Below, piece after piece: positions 55,126-64,000 of a stretch of DNA of 64,000 bases; position 1 is the first letter of the stretch; every line of letters starts with the position of its first letter. The stretch lies in assembly GCA_947631955.1 (NCBI GenBank), contig CANRNJ010000003.1:62001-126000 (forward strand), in the 5' to 3' direction. The notes under the pieces were generated by a model, which had not been told where the DNA came from, did not search any database, and was given only the letters and a program-made list of their open reading frames with translations. Source of the DNA: an uncultured Lachnospiraceae bacterium. GTDB taxonomy: Bacteria > Bacillota > Clostridia > Lachnospirales > Lachnospiraceae. Made by a program: the position numbers and the translations under genes.

Positions 55126-56496
55126 CTATCTGCGTTTCCTGCGCCGTCCCTTTCTGCTTCTCAGGATCAAGATCAACGACAATACCATGCCGAGGACAAG
55201 AAGCGCGCAGACCATGCAGACGGCCATAAAGTATCCGAACGATATCGAATCTTCTTTCTCGGCCGTATCCGCCGTGCGCACAGTTTCCGCTGACTGCGCC
55301 GTATCCGCGGCCGGATCGTCCTGCGCCGCCGCGATCTTCCCCGATGCGCTTTCGACGGCATCCTTCTCTTTCTGCGCGGCCTCCGCCGCCAGTTCCTCCT
55401 CGGTCTTGTAATCCATAGCGGGAAGAGAGATCATGTTGCTGGCGGTATACAGATCATAGCCATTGTATCCGTTGACGACGATCTGCGGTATGATATGCGG
55501 CGGAACATTCATGGTGAAACGGAACGTGTCGGACGACTTGTCCGGCCACTCCTGCAGATCTGAAAAATGCCCGCCGTTGTCATAACTGTATGTATAGTAC
55601 AGCATCCCGCTGTCATAATCGTCGGCGGAAACCTGAACCGTAATATCCCCGTTGGAAGCGTTCTGGTCCACGACTTCGATCATACAGACATCCGGTTCAG
55701 TCCTGTCCGGCTCGACCACACGGGACGGCACCGGCACTTCGGGAACGTCGTAGCCGCTGTAGTCCGCTCCCAGGATATCCGACTTCAGGCGGAAATATTT
55801 AGCCGCCGCGTCTGCATCCAATACGCCGAAATCTTTCAGCTTTTGGTCATGATCATAGAAAGGCTGGTCATTTATCTGGTCAAGATGGCAATGCTCGATC
55901 AGCACACAGGGGAAACCGCGCTTCGTAGAATGACGCAGAATCCCGTAATAGTCCGTTCCCTTATCATTCAGCCTTGTCTTGATGCCCCGCGAATACAGGC
56001 CCATTTCCTGAAGCATCCCGATCTCAATATTGGCAAAACTGCATCCCTTGCTGTAATTTTCCCCGAAAGCGGACACCCAGCACTCCGCTCCGAATAACGT
56101 ATGGTACTCCGACATGTTGAAATGCAGGCAGAACATCATATCCGCACCTACACTCTCCGCATAGGCGCACCGCTCGTCCAGCGACAGATCACGGTCGTCA
56201 TCTCTGGTCATATAAACGGTAATGCCGTCATATTTCTCCAATTCTTCCTTCATGGCCTCTGCCACGATGAGGGTCATTTCTTTCTCGGTATAATCACCGT
56301 ATTCAGCGCCCAGATTATCTCCGCCGTGGCCGGGATCGATAACGACCACGACAGGATCCTCTTCTTTTGCCATGACGGCGGAATGTCCGTCCCAGCACAA
56401 AGCGCCGCATACCGCCGCGGTCCCTGTGATAAACAGCGCGTATATTCCCTTTCGGACTAAAAACGGTGTCTGTCTTTTCTCTCTCAATTCAAACAT
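55126..56496 (-). CDS. N-acetylmuramoyl-L-alanine amidase (Amidase_3), membrane-anchored
   Basis: 456 aa. An N-terminal helix (GIYALFITGTAAVCGALC) precedes the amidase domain (about 47-240) with VIDPGHGGDNLGAEYG, LHFN and LIEHCHLD, supplying the zinc ligands and catalytic Glu. An Ig-like or beta section (about 265-350), an Ala/Glu-rich coil and a C-terminal helix (FMAVCMVCALLVLGMVL) with a basic anchor follow, so it is probably held at the surface at both ends. Confidence 0.9.
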   Translation of the reverse strand: MFELREKRQTPFLVRKGIYALFITGTAAVCGALCWDGHSAVMAKEEDPVVVVIDPGHGGDNLGAEYGDYTEKEMTLIVAEAMKEELEKYDGITVYMTRDDDRDLSLDERCAYAESVGADMMFCLHFNMSEYHTLFGAECWVSAFGENYSKGCSFANIEIGMLQEMGLYSRGIKTRLNDKGTDYYGILRHSTKRGFPCVLIEHCHLDQINDQPFYDHDQKLKDFGVLDADAAAKYFRLKSDILGADYSGYDVPEVPVPSRVVEPDRTEPDVCMIEVVDQNASNGDITVQVSADDYDSGMLYYTYSYDNGGHFSDLQEWPDKSSDTFRFTMNVPPHIIPQIVVNGYNGYDLYTASNMISLPAMDYKTEEELAAEAAQKEKDAVESASGKIAAAQDDPAADTAQSAETVRTADTAEKEDSISFGYFMAVCMVCALLVLGMVLSLILILRSRKGRRRKRR

Positions 56497-56560
56497 CCTT
56501 TATGTGAAAATATAATCAGCCTGCAGAAACAAAGCAGGGTCCGCCGGAACAAGTCTAAAT

Positions 56561-56583
56561 AAGCCGGTTTACAAAACCGGCTT
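56561..56583 (-). terminator. probable terminator after the coiled-coil gene
   Basis: Perfect ten-base stem AAGCCGGTTT / AAACCGGCTT with a three-base loop. The following T-tract on the minus strand is short (ATTTAG). Confidence 0.5.
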
Positions 56584-56614
56584 GTCATTAAAACTATATT
56601 TTTCTTTTAGCCTG

Positions 56615-57217
56615 TTACATAAGATCCAGTTCTGCGGGTTCTCCGTCGCCTTCTGCTTCCTTGAGCATCTGCTCCACCTGTACCGGCCGCAGTTCCGCAC
56701 GATTGGCCTTAACGGTTTCATTATAGCTGTTGATCGTATTATAAAAACTCTCGTAGTGCTCGGTGGTCGTTGCAAGCGTTGCCGTCATGGCGCTCTCCAG
56801 ATTGGCAAGCATATCATCCAGATACTGCATCGCCGAGGTCCTGACGCCGTTGGCTTCTGCCGTGGCAGTATTCAGGATCTCCTGAGCCTGCTGCGTAGCC
56901 ATCCTGACCACCTCATTGGCCTGCGCATAAGCCTGCTGCATGATCTCGTGCTCGTTGATAAGTTCGGTAGTCTGTACCGTGGCATCTTTGATAAGAGCTT
57001 CCGCTTTGGCCCTCGCATCGTTCAAGATCGCTTCTTTGTTGGTTATGATCTTCTGGTAACGCTTGATTTCATCCGGTGTCTTCATGCGCAGCTCGCGCAG
57101 AAGTTCATCGATCTCTTCCTTGTTGACGATGATATTCGTTTTGGACAGAGGCTGATACTTGCAGCCATCAATATAGTCTTCAATTTCATCGATTAATTGT
57201 TCGATCCTACTGCTCAT
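56615..57217 (-). CDS. DivIVA-like / 'V-ATPase subunit H-like' coiled-coil protein
   Basis: 200 aa, almost all helical. MSSRIEQLIDEIEDYIDGCKYQPLSKTNIIVNKEEIDELLRELRMKTPDEI resembles the N-terminal part of DivIVA-type proteins. A long Ala/Glu/Gln coiled coil then runs from about 70 to 170. Lachnospiraceae relatives are often called 'ATPase', although no NTP-binding site is visible. Its place before coaD and rsmD is conserved. The ATG at 57217 follows AGGAG. Confidence 0.8.
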   Translation of the reverse strand: MSSRIEQLIDEIEDYIDGCKYQPLSKTNIIVNKEEIDELLRELRMKTPDEIKRYQKIITNKEAILNDARAKAEALIKDATVQTTELINEHEIMQQAYAQANEVVRMATQQAQEILNTATAEANGVRTSAMQYLDDMLANLESAMTATLATTTEHYESFYNTINSYNETVKANRAELRPVQVEQMLKEAEGDGEPAELDLM

Positions 57218-57225
57218 TTCCACTC

Positions 57226-57714
57226 CTATCTGCCATATCCGTATTTTTCATAGATCGACTTTGCAACAAAATCCGGTACGCACTGTGAAATATCTCCGTT
57301 GAAGCTGGCGATCTCTTTCACAGTAGAAGAACTCAGGTACGCATATTCCAGACTGGTCGTCAAAAACATCGTATCCAGTTCTCCGCCCGAAAACTTCCGG
57401 TTGGTCTGCGCGATCTGCAGCTCATACTCAAAATCCGTGATAGCCCGAAGACCTCTGATCGCCACATGTATATCGTGTTCTTTGGCGTAATCGATCAACA
57501 GACCGCTGAACGAATCTACTCTGACATTCGGCAGATCCTTCACAGCCTCCTTTAACATCTTAACACGTTCTTCCACAGAAAACAATGGAGTCTTTATTTT
57601 ATTGTTCAATACGCTGACGGTCAGCTCATCAAAAATATCCGCCGCGCGGCTGATGATATCAAGGTGTCCAAAAGTTACCGGATCGAAACTGCCCGGATAA
57701 ATCGCTGCTTTCAT
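57226..57714 (-). CDS. coaD: phosphopantetheine adenylyltransferase
   Basis: About 162 aa; penultimate step of coenzyme A synthesis. [18 protein letters not shown] has the HxGH-type motif (TFGH). [22 protein letters not shown] and [15 protein letters not shown] are further signatures. A TTG nine bases upstream is possible, but the ATG at 57714 fits the family start. It has its own promoter. Confidence 0.96.
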   Translation of the reverse strand: MKAAIYPGSFDPVTFGHLDIISRAADIFDELTVSVLNNKIKTPLFSVEERVKMLKEAVKDLPNVRVDSFSGLLIDYAKEHDIHVAIRGLRAITDFEYELQIAQTNRKFSGGELDTMFLTTSLEYAYLSSSTVKEIASFNGDISQCVPDFVAKSIYEKYGYGR

Positions 57715-57755
57715 AGACGGCAATTACCCTTTCCCTCATTTGTTATACTGTATCT

Positions 57756-57784
57756 AATATAATTCCTTTAAGATCCGATTTCAA
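57756..57784 (-). promoter_or_regulatory. promoter of coaD
   Basis: Minus-strand TTGAAA (complement 57779-57784) and TATATT (complement 57756-57761), spacer 17. The -35 lies inside the loop of a weak hairpin (AAGATCC / GGATCTT). Confidence 0.6.
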
Positions 57785-57824
57785 GCAGGATCTTTGTTTA
57801 TCTTCTTTCTTTTCCGCAGACCGG

Positions 57825-58373
57825 TCAGCTTCTGCGGCAGAACACATGCCGGTTCGTCTTGTAGCGTTTTTCTTTCACAAGTTCAAAGCCAAGTAACGGA
57901 AGATAAGAAAAATCCGTTTCCAGAGAAGCCTCTATGACGATCAGCGTGCTCTGTGTCACATAAGGAAGATCCTTCAAACGTTCCAGGACCCGGCGTTCAT
58001 GTCCGCAGTCATAGGGCGGATCCATAAAGATCACATCCGCTTCCTTCTCATGGATCCCTGCAAGAGCCGCCAGCACATCCTGCTTCAAGACCGTGGCGCT
58101 GTCCGTAAATCTGGTAAAACGCAGGTTCTCCGCGATACAGGCAAGGGCGTTTCTGCTGTTTTCCACAAAATAGACGTGCCTCGCGCCCCGGCTCAACGCT
58201 TCAATGCCGATGCCGCCGCTGCCGCTGTACAGGTCGATGAAGACCGCGCCGGGAAGATACGGCTGCAGCATGTTGAAAAGCGTTTCTTTGATCCGGTCCG
58301 TAGTCGGCCGGGTATCCATGCCCTCCGGCGTTTTCAGGCGCAGCCTGCGCGCTGTTCCCGCTATGACTCTCAT
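57825..58373 (-). CDS. rsmD: 16S rRNA (guanine-966 N2) methyltransferase
   Basis: 182 aa class I SAM methyltransferase. [34 protein letters not shown] is the RsmD N-terminus. FIDLYSGSGGIGIEALSRGA binds SAM, and FMDPPYDCG is the catalytic motif. It overlaps the topoisomerase A gene stop by four bases. Confidence 0.96.
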   Translation of the reverse strand: MRVIAGTARRLRLKTPEGMDTRPTTDRIKETLFNMLQPYLPGAVFIDLYSGSGGIGIEALSRGARHVYFVENSRNALACIAENLRFTRFTDSATVLKQDVLAALAGIHEKEADVIFMDPPYDCGHERRVLERLKDLPYVTQSTLIVIEASLETDFSYLPLLGFELVKEKRYKTNRHVFCRRS

Positions 58374-60607
58374 ATCCTGATCTTAACTCCTTTGCCGTCG
58401 CGCCTGCCAAGCTTGATCTTGTTCAGTTCCAATTCCTTCCCGCCGTAGTCGATGCTCTGCTCAACGGCATTGCGCGTATAATAGACTGCTTCAAGGCTGT
58501 CTTTGGCGCCCAGACGCATACCTCTTACGCCGATGGCGCCTTTCTTCTTCTCCGGGATCTCCTCTACCGGAAAACGCAGGAAATATCCGTCGGCGGACTG
58601 CAGTACGATATTGCGCTGTTCGATCAGCGCCGTAACGCTTATGACTTCATCGCCCTCCTGAAGTTTGGTCGCGGCCACCGTTCTTTTCGCCACGTCAAAT
58701 TCTCCGCCGTCAACCACTTTAAGCATGGCCTGCTTTGTGGCGAAGATCATCCGATACAGGTTCAGATCGCTCTGGCTGGCAGCGTAAACGATACTTTCTT
58801 TGGAGGAGTCGTAGTTGCTGATGTTGTCCACCGGGATGCCTTTATCCCGCAGCTTTCCCATCGGCAGGTCCGCCGCTTTGAACGTGTGAAGCTGCCCGGT
58901 ATTGGTAAAAAGACACACTTTCCCCGTGTTTTTGCACACAAAGGCATACTTGTTCTCGCTGTCCGCCGCTTCTTTATTTCTCTCGTACGTTGCGGTGTCA
59001 ATCGTCTTGGCATAACCGAAGCGATCCATCAAAAAGACGATATCCATCTCTTCTATCTTTTTCTCCACATAGACCGCTTCGCTCTCCGTGGTGATCTGCG
59101 TCCTTCTGGCGCGCTTGTACTGTTCTTTGATCTCGTCCAGTTCGTTGATGATTACCTGCGCCATGGAGTCCTTCCGCGCCAGAATATCCTCATAGCGGTA
59201 GATGTTGGCCATCGTTTCCTCGTGTTCGTTGATCAGCGCTTCGATCTCCAGACCGATCAGCTTGTACAGGCGCATATCAAGGATCGCATTGGCCTGTTTT
59301 TCCGTGAACATAAGCTGAGCCGCCATGATCTTGGACTCTTTGGACTTGAATTTGATCCCGTCGATCCGGCCCTCGACCAGACAGGCTTTTGCCATGGCTC
59401 TGTCTTTGGAGCCCCGCAGGATCTCAATAATCAGGTCGATCACATTGCACGCCTTGATCAGTCCTTCCTGAACCTCTTTACGCTCCAGTTCTTTTTCCAA
59501 CAGATTCCTGTATTTTCTGGAGGTGATTTCGTACTGGAACTTGACGCACTCCTGTATGATCTGTTTAAGCCCCATTGTTTCCGGCCGTCCGTTTACAATG
59601 GCGAGCATATTGACGCCGAAAGTGTCTTCCAGACGGGTCTTTTTGTAGAGCATATTCTTAAAATTCTCGACATCCGCATCTTTTCGCAGTTCGATCACGA
59701 TCCGGATCCCCTCTTTGGAGGACTGGTTCGTAATGTCCACGATATCCTGCGTCTTCTTTGTTTCCGCAAGCGCCGCTGTATCCGTCAGGAACTTGGCGAT
59801 ATTGGCGCCGATCATCGTATACGGGATCTCCGTGATCACCAGATTGGTCTTCCCGCCCTTGGCCTTTTCCACTTCCACTTTGCCGCGGATCTTGATCTTC
59901 CCCATGCCGGTTTCGTAGATCTCCAGCAGTTCATCCTCGTTGATCACGATGCCGCCGGTGGGAAAATCCGGTCCCTTGACATAGCGCATCAATTCCCTTG
60001 TGGTAATGTTTTCATCCAGCATATACGCCTTGACTGCGTTGAGGACCTCAGCCAGATTGTGCGGCGGGATGCTTGTCGCCATGCCGACCGCGATCCCCTC
60101 CGAACCGTTTATGAGCAGATTGGGGATCTTGACGGGAAGCACGCTGGGCTCTTTCTCTGTTTCGTCAAAATTGGGGATGAAATCAACTACATCTTTATCC
60201 AGATCGGCCAAAAAGGCTTCCTGCGTGATCTTTTCAAGCCGCGCCTCCGTATAACGCATGGCGGCTGCGCCGTCGCCTTCGATATTGCCGAAGTTTCCAT
60301 GTCCGTCAATAAGAGGCAGCCCTTTCTTAAAATCCTGCGCCATGACGACCAGAGCGTCATAGATCGAGCTGTCCCCGTGGGGGTGGTATTTGCCCATTGT
60401 ATCGCCCACGATACGCGCCGATTTACGGTAAGGCCTGTCGTAGCGGATACCCAGTTCATGCATGTCGTACAACGTCCTTCTCTGCACCGGTTTCAGCCCG
60501 TCCCTCACGTCCGGCAGAGCCCGCGCAATAATGACGCTCATAGCATAATCGATAAAAGATTTCTGCATTACCTCGGAATATTCCGTTTTAATGATTCTGT
60601 CGTCCAT
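58370..60607 (-). CDS. parC: type IIA topoisomerase subunit A, ParC-like
   Basis: 745 aa. The DNA-cleaving domain has [51 protein letters not shown], and [10 protein letters not shown], where Tyr about 118 is the catalytic residue. The C-terminal beta-pinwheel is present, but the GyrA-box (QRRGGKG) is degenerate: only KKKGAIG is found, fitting topoisomerase IV. It follows parE after 33 bases. A second pair (gyrAB) is assumed elsewhere. Confidence 0.88.
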   Translation of the reverse strand: MDDRIIKTEYSEVMQKSFIDYAMSVIIARALPDVRDGLKPVQRRTLYDMHELGIRYDRPYRKSARIVGDTMGKYHPHGDSSIYDALVVMAQDFKKGLPLIDGHGNFGNIEGDGAAAMRYTEARLEKITQEAFLADLDKDVVDFIPNFDETEKEPSVLPVKIPNLLINGSEGIAVGMATSIPPHNLAEVLNAVKAYMLDENITTRELMRYVKGPDFPTGGIVINEDELLEIYETGMGKIKIRGKVEVEKAKGGKTNLVITEIPYTMIGANIAKFLTDTAALAETKKTQDIVDITNQSSKEGIRIVIELRKDADVENFKNMLYKKTRLEDTFGVNMLAIVNGRPETMGLKQIIQECVKFQYEITSRKYRNLLEKELERKEVQEGLIKACNVIDLIIEILRGSKDRAMAKACLVEGRIDGIKFKSKESKIMAAQLMFTEKQANAILDMRLYKLIGLEIEALINEHEETMANIYRYEDILARKDSMAQVIINELDEIKEQYKRARRTQITTESEAVYVEKKIEEMDIVFLMDRFGYAKTIDTATYERNKEAADSENKYAFVCKNTGKVCLFTNTGQLHTFKAADLPMGKLRDKGIPVDNISNYDSSKESIVYAASQSDLNLYRMIFATKQAMLKVVDGGEFDVAKRTVAATKLQEGDEVISVTALIEQRNIVLQSADGYFLRFPVEEIPEKKKGAIGVRGMRLGAKDSLEAVYYTRNAVEQSIDYGGKELELNKIKLGRRDGKGVKIRI

Positions 60608-60640
60608 GTCCCATGTCCTCTCCCGTGGTCAAAGTCTTCC

Positions 60641-62572
60641 TCAGACATCCAGTTCCGCTTCCAACGCATTTTTGTAGATAAATGTCTTCCGCGGCGACAC
60701 GTCCACACCCATCAGCAGTTCCGTCACTTCACTGGCCATTCTGGCATCCTCGATCTCCACCTGTTTGAGGATCCTTGTGTCGGGGTCAAGAGTCGTTTCC
60801 CACAGCTGCTGGGCGTCCATTTCGCCAAGGCCCTTGTATCTTTGCAGAGTAAACGCTCCGTGATGTTTTTTGCGGTATCTTTCAAGGGCTTTGTCGTCAT
60901 AGAGGTATTCTTCTTCCCCCTTGGACGGCATTGCCTTATAAAGGGGCGGCATCGCGATATAAATATGCCCCTCGTAGATCAGTTCCGGCATAAAGCGGTA
61001 AAACAGCGTCAGAAGCAGATTGGAGATATGCGCCCCGTCCACGTCCGCATCCGCCATGATGATGATCTTGTCATAGCGCAGCCTGCTGATATCGAAATCG
61101 TTGCCGTACCCTTCCGAAAAACCGCATCCGAAAGCGTTGATCATCGTCTTGATCTCGGCGTTGGCAAGGATCTTGTCGATGCTCGCCTTCTCCACATTCA
61201 AGATCTTGCCGCGGATCGGCAGGATCGCCTGATACATGCGGTTTCTCGCCATCTTCGCGCTGCCGCCTGCGGAATCACCCTCAACGATGAAGATCTCGCA
61301 TTTGGAGGCGTCTTTGGATTCGCAGTTGGCCAGTTTTCCGTTGGAATCAAAGGAAAATTTCTGCTTGGTGAGCAGATTGGTCTTGGCCTTCTCTTCGGTC
61401 TTCCGGATCTTGGCCGCTTTCTCGGCGCATCCGATGATGCTTTTGAGAGTTTCCAGATTCCGGTCAAAAAAGCGGACGATCTCGTCCCCCGTCACCTTGC
61501 TCACGACTTTGGCGGCATCCTGATTGTCCAGTTTGGTCTTGGTCTGCCCTTCAAATCTGGGATCCGGATGTTTGATGGATACGACGGCGGTCATTCCGTT
61601 GCGCACATCCGCTCCGGTAAAATTGACGTCTTTTTCTTTTAAAATATTCAAGCCTCTGGCATAGGTATTGATCACGTTGGTGAACATGGTCTTGAATCCG
61701 GTCAGATGCGTGCCGCCTTCGGCGTTGTAGATATTGTTGCAGAAGCCCAGGACATTTTCGTGGAACTCGTTCACATACTGGAACGCCACTTCCACCGTGA
61801 TCCCTTCGGATTCCCCCTTATAGTAGATCACATCGTGTATGCTTTCCTTGGACTTATTCATATCCTTGATAAAGCCGATGATCCCCTCCGGCTCATGGTA
61901 CTCTATGCGTTCCGGCTCTTCCTCTCTTTTATCCTCGTAAATAATGGTCAGTTCCGGATTCAGATATGCCGTTTCGTGCAGACGGCTCTTTATCTCGTCC
62001 TCTTTGAAGCGGGTGCGGTCAAAAATAGTGTCGTCGGGGAGAAAATTGATGGTGGTCCCCGTTTCTTTGGTCTTTCCCGTCACCGGCAGGAGCCCGTTCT
62101 CCAACTCCATGACAGGGATCCCGCGCTCGTAATCATCCTCGTAGACGAAGCCGCCTGTCTTGACCGTAACATGAAGATGCGCCGACAGCGCGTTGACTAC
62201 GGACGAGCCCACACCGTGAAGGCCGCCGCTGGTCTTATAGGCCTCGTTGTCGAATTTTCCTCCGGCGTGGAGCGTGGTAAAGACAAGACGTTCCGCACTG
62301 ATCCCTTTCTCGTGCATCCCCACCGGGATCCCACGCCCGTTATCCGATACCGTCGCCGAACCGTCGGCTTCCAATGTGACCCGGATAACAGAGCAGAACC
62401 CTGCCAGATGTTCATCCACGGCATTATCCATGATCTCATAGATCAGATGATTCAGCCCTTTGGTGGACACGCTTCCGATATACATGCCCGGCCTGACACG
62501 GACCGCTTCCAGTCCTTCCAATACGGTAATACTGGAAGCATCATAATGATTTTCCGAATTTGTTTTTCCCAT
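60641..62572 (-). CDS. parE: type IIA topoisomerase subunit B, ParE-like
   Basis: 643 aa. GHKL ATPase motifs are seen: EAVRVRPGMYIGS, EIMDNAVDEHLAG, DNGRGIPV and GGLHGVGSSVVNAL. The TOPRIM motifs are EIFIVEGDSAGGSAK and IIMADADVDGAHI. The C-terminus has QRYKGLGEMDAQQLWETTLDP. Length and pairing with a ParC-like protein suggest topoisomerase IV; GyrB cannot be excluded by sequence alone. Confidence 0.9.
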   Translation of the reverse strand: MGKTNSENHYDASSITVLEGLEAVRVRPGMYIGSVSTKGLNHLIYEIMDNAVDEHLAGFCSVIRVTLEADGSATVSDNGRGIPVGMHEKGISAERLVFTTLHAGGKFDNEAYKTSGGLHGVGSSVVNALSAHLHVTVKTGGFVYEDDYERGIPVMELENGLLPVTGKTKETGTTINFLPDDTIFDRTRFKEDEIKSRLHETAYLNPELTIIYEDKREEEPERIEYHEPEGIIGFIKDMNKSKESIHDVIYYKGESEGITVEVAFQYVNEFHENVLGFCNNIYNAEGGTHLTGFKTMFTNVINTYARGLNILKEKDVNFTGADVRNGMTAVVSIKHPDPRFEGQTKTKLDNQDAAKVVSKVTGDEIVRFFDRNLETLKSIIGCAEKAAKIRKTEEKAKTNLLTKQKFSFDSNGKLANCESKDASKCEIFIVEGDSAGGSAKMARNRMYQAILPIRGKILNVEKASIDKILANAEIKTMINAFGCGFSEGYGNDFDISRLRYDKIIIMADADVDGAHISNLLLTLFYRFMPELIYEGHIYIAMPPLYKAMPSKGEEEYLYDDKALERYRKKHHGAFTLQRYKGLGEMDAQQLWETTLDPDTRILKQVEIEDARMASEVTELLMGVDVSPRKTFIYKNALEAELDV

Positions 62573-62676
62573 GTGATCGTTCCTCTATCATTTCGCATTA
62601 CAGATCGTTTCACGCATATCATATCCACGGCATGCATAAAGCGCCGCACCGCGCCGTACCGCAGCATCCGAAAGTC

Positions 62677-64000
62677 TTACAGATACTCGATCAGTTCCTT
62701 CGGGAGATACCGGTGGACCATTTCCTCCAGCTGGACGGAATCGATCGGTTTCGACAGATAATCTTTAAAGCCTTCCCGCAGGTATTCTTCCTTGGCGCCG
62801 ACGATCGCATTGGCCGTCAGCGCTATCACGACCGTCCCGCTTTCCTGATATTCTTTCATCTTCTGCATATTGTGCAGCGTTTCTATACCGTCCATCTCCG
62901 GCATCATATGATCCAGCAGAATGATATCATAGTGATTGGCCTTCACTTTTTCCAGACACTCTGCCCCGCTCAGCGCAGAGTCAAACTGGACCTTGAGCCG
63001 CTTTAAAAGGCCCTTGACCACCGTGATGTTGACGCGGGTATCATCGACCGCCAGAATACGCGCTCTTGGCGCCGCAAAAGGCTTTTTGCCATCGTCTTTT
63101 TCCGCTTCGGAATCGTCCGCCGCCATTTTGTAATTGCCCAGAAGTTCGGTTCCCGCTACTTTCTGCGGGATCACGAAAGAAAAGGTGCTCCCCTTCCCGT
63201 ACAGGCTCTCCACCGTCAGATTTCCGCCCATCATTTCAAGCAGACGCTTGGTGATGCTGAGTCCGAGTCCGGTTCCCTCGATATTCTTGTTCTTATTCAG
63301 GTCCAGTCTGGTAAAAGGATCGAAGAGCAGATACAGTTCGTCTTCTTTGATGCCGATCCCGGTGTCGGATACCGATACCCACAGATTGATCGTGCCGTCC
63401 TTATTGTCAACGAAATCGACCTGAAGCTTCACGGATCCTTCTTTTGTATATTTGACCGAGTTGGTCAAAAGGTTGGTGATGCACTGTTTGATGCGCTTTT
63501 CATCCCCGTGGAGCATCTTCGGAAGTTTTTCGTCCGTCTTGATGCTGAAATTAAGATTTTTCTCTTCGGCCCGCAGCGATATCATATTTTCAATATCTAA
63601 AAGCAGGCTTCCCATGTTATAGTCGGACTCCATGATCTCCATTTTACTGGATTCGATCTTGGAGAGATCCAGAATATCGTTGATAATGGACAGAAGGACT
63701 TTTCCCGCGCTGTGGATGTTCGTCGCGTATTCTTTGACACTGTCCGATTCGGCCTCGCGCAGGATCATCTCATTCATGCCGAGAACAGCGTTGATCGGTG
63801 TCCGGATCTCATGCGACATGCGCGCAAGGAAAGAACTTTTGGCCTCATTGGCCCTTTCCGCGTCCTCTTTCAGTTCGATCAGCTGCTTCGTATACAAGTA
63901 GTTGTCCGTCATATCAAAGATCCGGTACAGGATACCCGCTTTCCGCTGATTATCATCAAATATCTCGTTGCTCTGCCATTTATAGAAACGCTCCTGAATG
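62677..64000 (-). CDS. hybrid sensor histidine kinase/response regulator (partial)
   Basis: The frame stays open through the right edge, so the N-terminal sensor part is missing. Visible in order: end of a PAS-like domain (RFYKWQSNEIFDDNQR), a helical linker, HisKA with SHEIRTPINAVLG, HATPase_c (N-box LLTNSVKYT, DTGIGI, GTGLGLSI) and a REC domain with ILAVDDTRVN, LLDHMMPEMDG and LSKP. It is probably a large membrane or cytosolic hybrid kinase. An internal ATG at 63912 is not the true start. Confidence 0.92.
   Translation of the reverse strand, partial: IQERFYKWQSNEIFDDNQRKAGILYRIFDMTDNYLYTKQLIELKEDAERANEAKSSFLARMSHEIRTPINAVLGMNEMILREAESDSVKEYATNIHSAGKVLLSIINDILDLSKIESSKMEIMESDYNMGSLLLDIENMISLRAEEKNLNFSIKTDEKLPKMLHGDEKRIKQCITNLLTNSVKYTKEGSVKLQVDFVDNKDGTINLWVSVSDTGIGIKEDELYLLFDPFTRLDLNKNKNIEGTGLGLSITKRLLEMMGGNLTVESLYGKGSTFSFVIPQKVAGTELLGNYKMAADDSEAEKDDGKKPFAAPRARILAVDDTRVNITVVKGLLKRLKVQFDSALSGAECLEKVKANHYDIILLDHMMPEMDGIETLHNMQKMKEYQESGTVVIALTANAIVGAKEEYLREGFKDYLSKPIDSVQLEEMVHRYLPKELIEYL

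Noticed and set aside
58886..61642. 918-residue open frame antisense to the ParC/ParE-like genes
   Set aside because: It runs opposite to two clearly conserved genes, has no family motifs, and is rich in His, Arg and Phe, as expected when codon bias leaves the reverse strand open.

Overview
The window looks like chromosomal backbone of a low-GC-phylum anaerobe of class Clostridia, most likely family Lachnospiraceae. This is inferred from gene content and order. The supporting features are a radC-mreBCD-mrdA-minCDE-rodA-mgsA cluster, an rplU-prp-rpmA-obg-yhbY-nadD-yqeK-rsfS cluster joined to the paired TIGR03960/TIGR03936 radical-SAM genes and RNase G, a Gram-positive LexA/YneA divergon, SepF, RecU, a YlbJ-like sporulation membrane protein and a short-form HisG/HisZ histidine operon. 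Base composition is close to half GC in the backbone and falls in a few accessory stretches. I found no rRNA, tRNA, CRISPR array or complete insertion sequence.

Layout. Positions 1-10.6 kb: a plus-strand cell-shape and division cluster (RadC, MreB/C/D, PBP2, MinC/D/E, RodA, methylglyoxal synthase, a DacF-like carboxypeptidase). 10.7-19.5 kb: a second plus-strand block with a small P-loop protein, an HlyD-like protein, a YggS-like PLP protein, SepF, AroB, LspA, RluD, two unknown genes and CstA. 19.6-25.1 kb: an accessory stretch with an orphan gluzincin metallopeptidase, a frameshifted small gene, an Rpn-family nuclease, a cytidylate-kinase-like protein, a small ribbon-helix-helix gene and a glycosyltransferase-like membrane gene broken by a small inverted-repeat element.

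25-31 kb: Dtd and an AI-2E-type permease on the minus strand, a TtcA-like thiolase and a Xer-type recombinase on the plus strand, then the SOS divergon yneA/lexA with several LexA boxes, and a DUF378 protein. 30.8-42.6 kb: mostly minus strand, holding ribosome assembly and RNA genes (RsfS, YqeK, NadD, YhbY, Obg, L27, Prp, L21), a divergent RelQ-type alarmone synthetase, a NUDIX hydrolase, RNase G and the two radical-SAM-associated proteins. 41.3-47.4 kb: the his operon, read hisZ-hisG-SIMPL-hisD-hisB-hisIE, with a consensus promoter, a candidate operator and a terminator.

47.4-54.1 kb: minus-strand genes for RecU, two further pseudouridine synthases, an SDR oxidoreductase, YgiQ and a HAD phosphatase. 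54.2-64 kb: a YlbJ-like membrane protein, a membrane-anchored amidase, a DivIVA-like coiled-coil protein, CoaD, RsmD, a ParC/ParE-type topoisomerase pair and a hybrid histidine kinase that runs off the right edge.

The best leads outside routine annotation are: the 127-bp-class hairpin element inside the glycosyltransferase gene; the small gene split by one base in an A-run behind the orphan peptidase; the HisIE protein carrying a degenerate HisF-like N-terminal domain; and a run of overlapping dyads between yhbY and obg. I did not find a wholly new multi-gene system.
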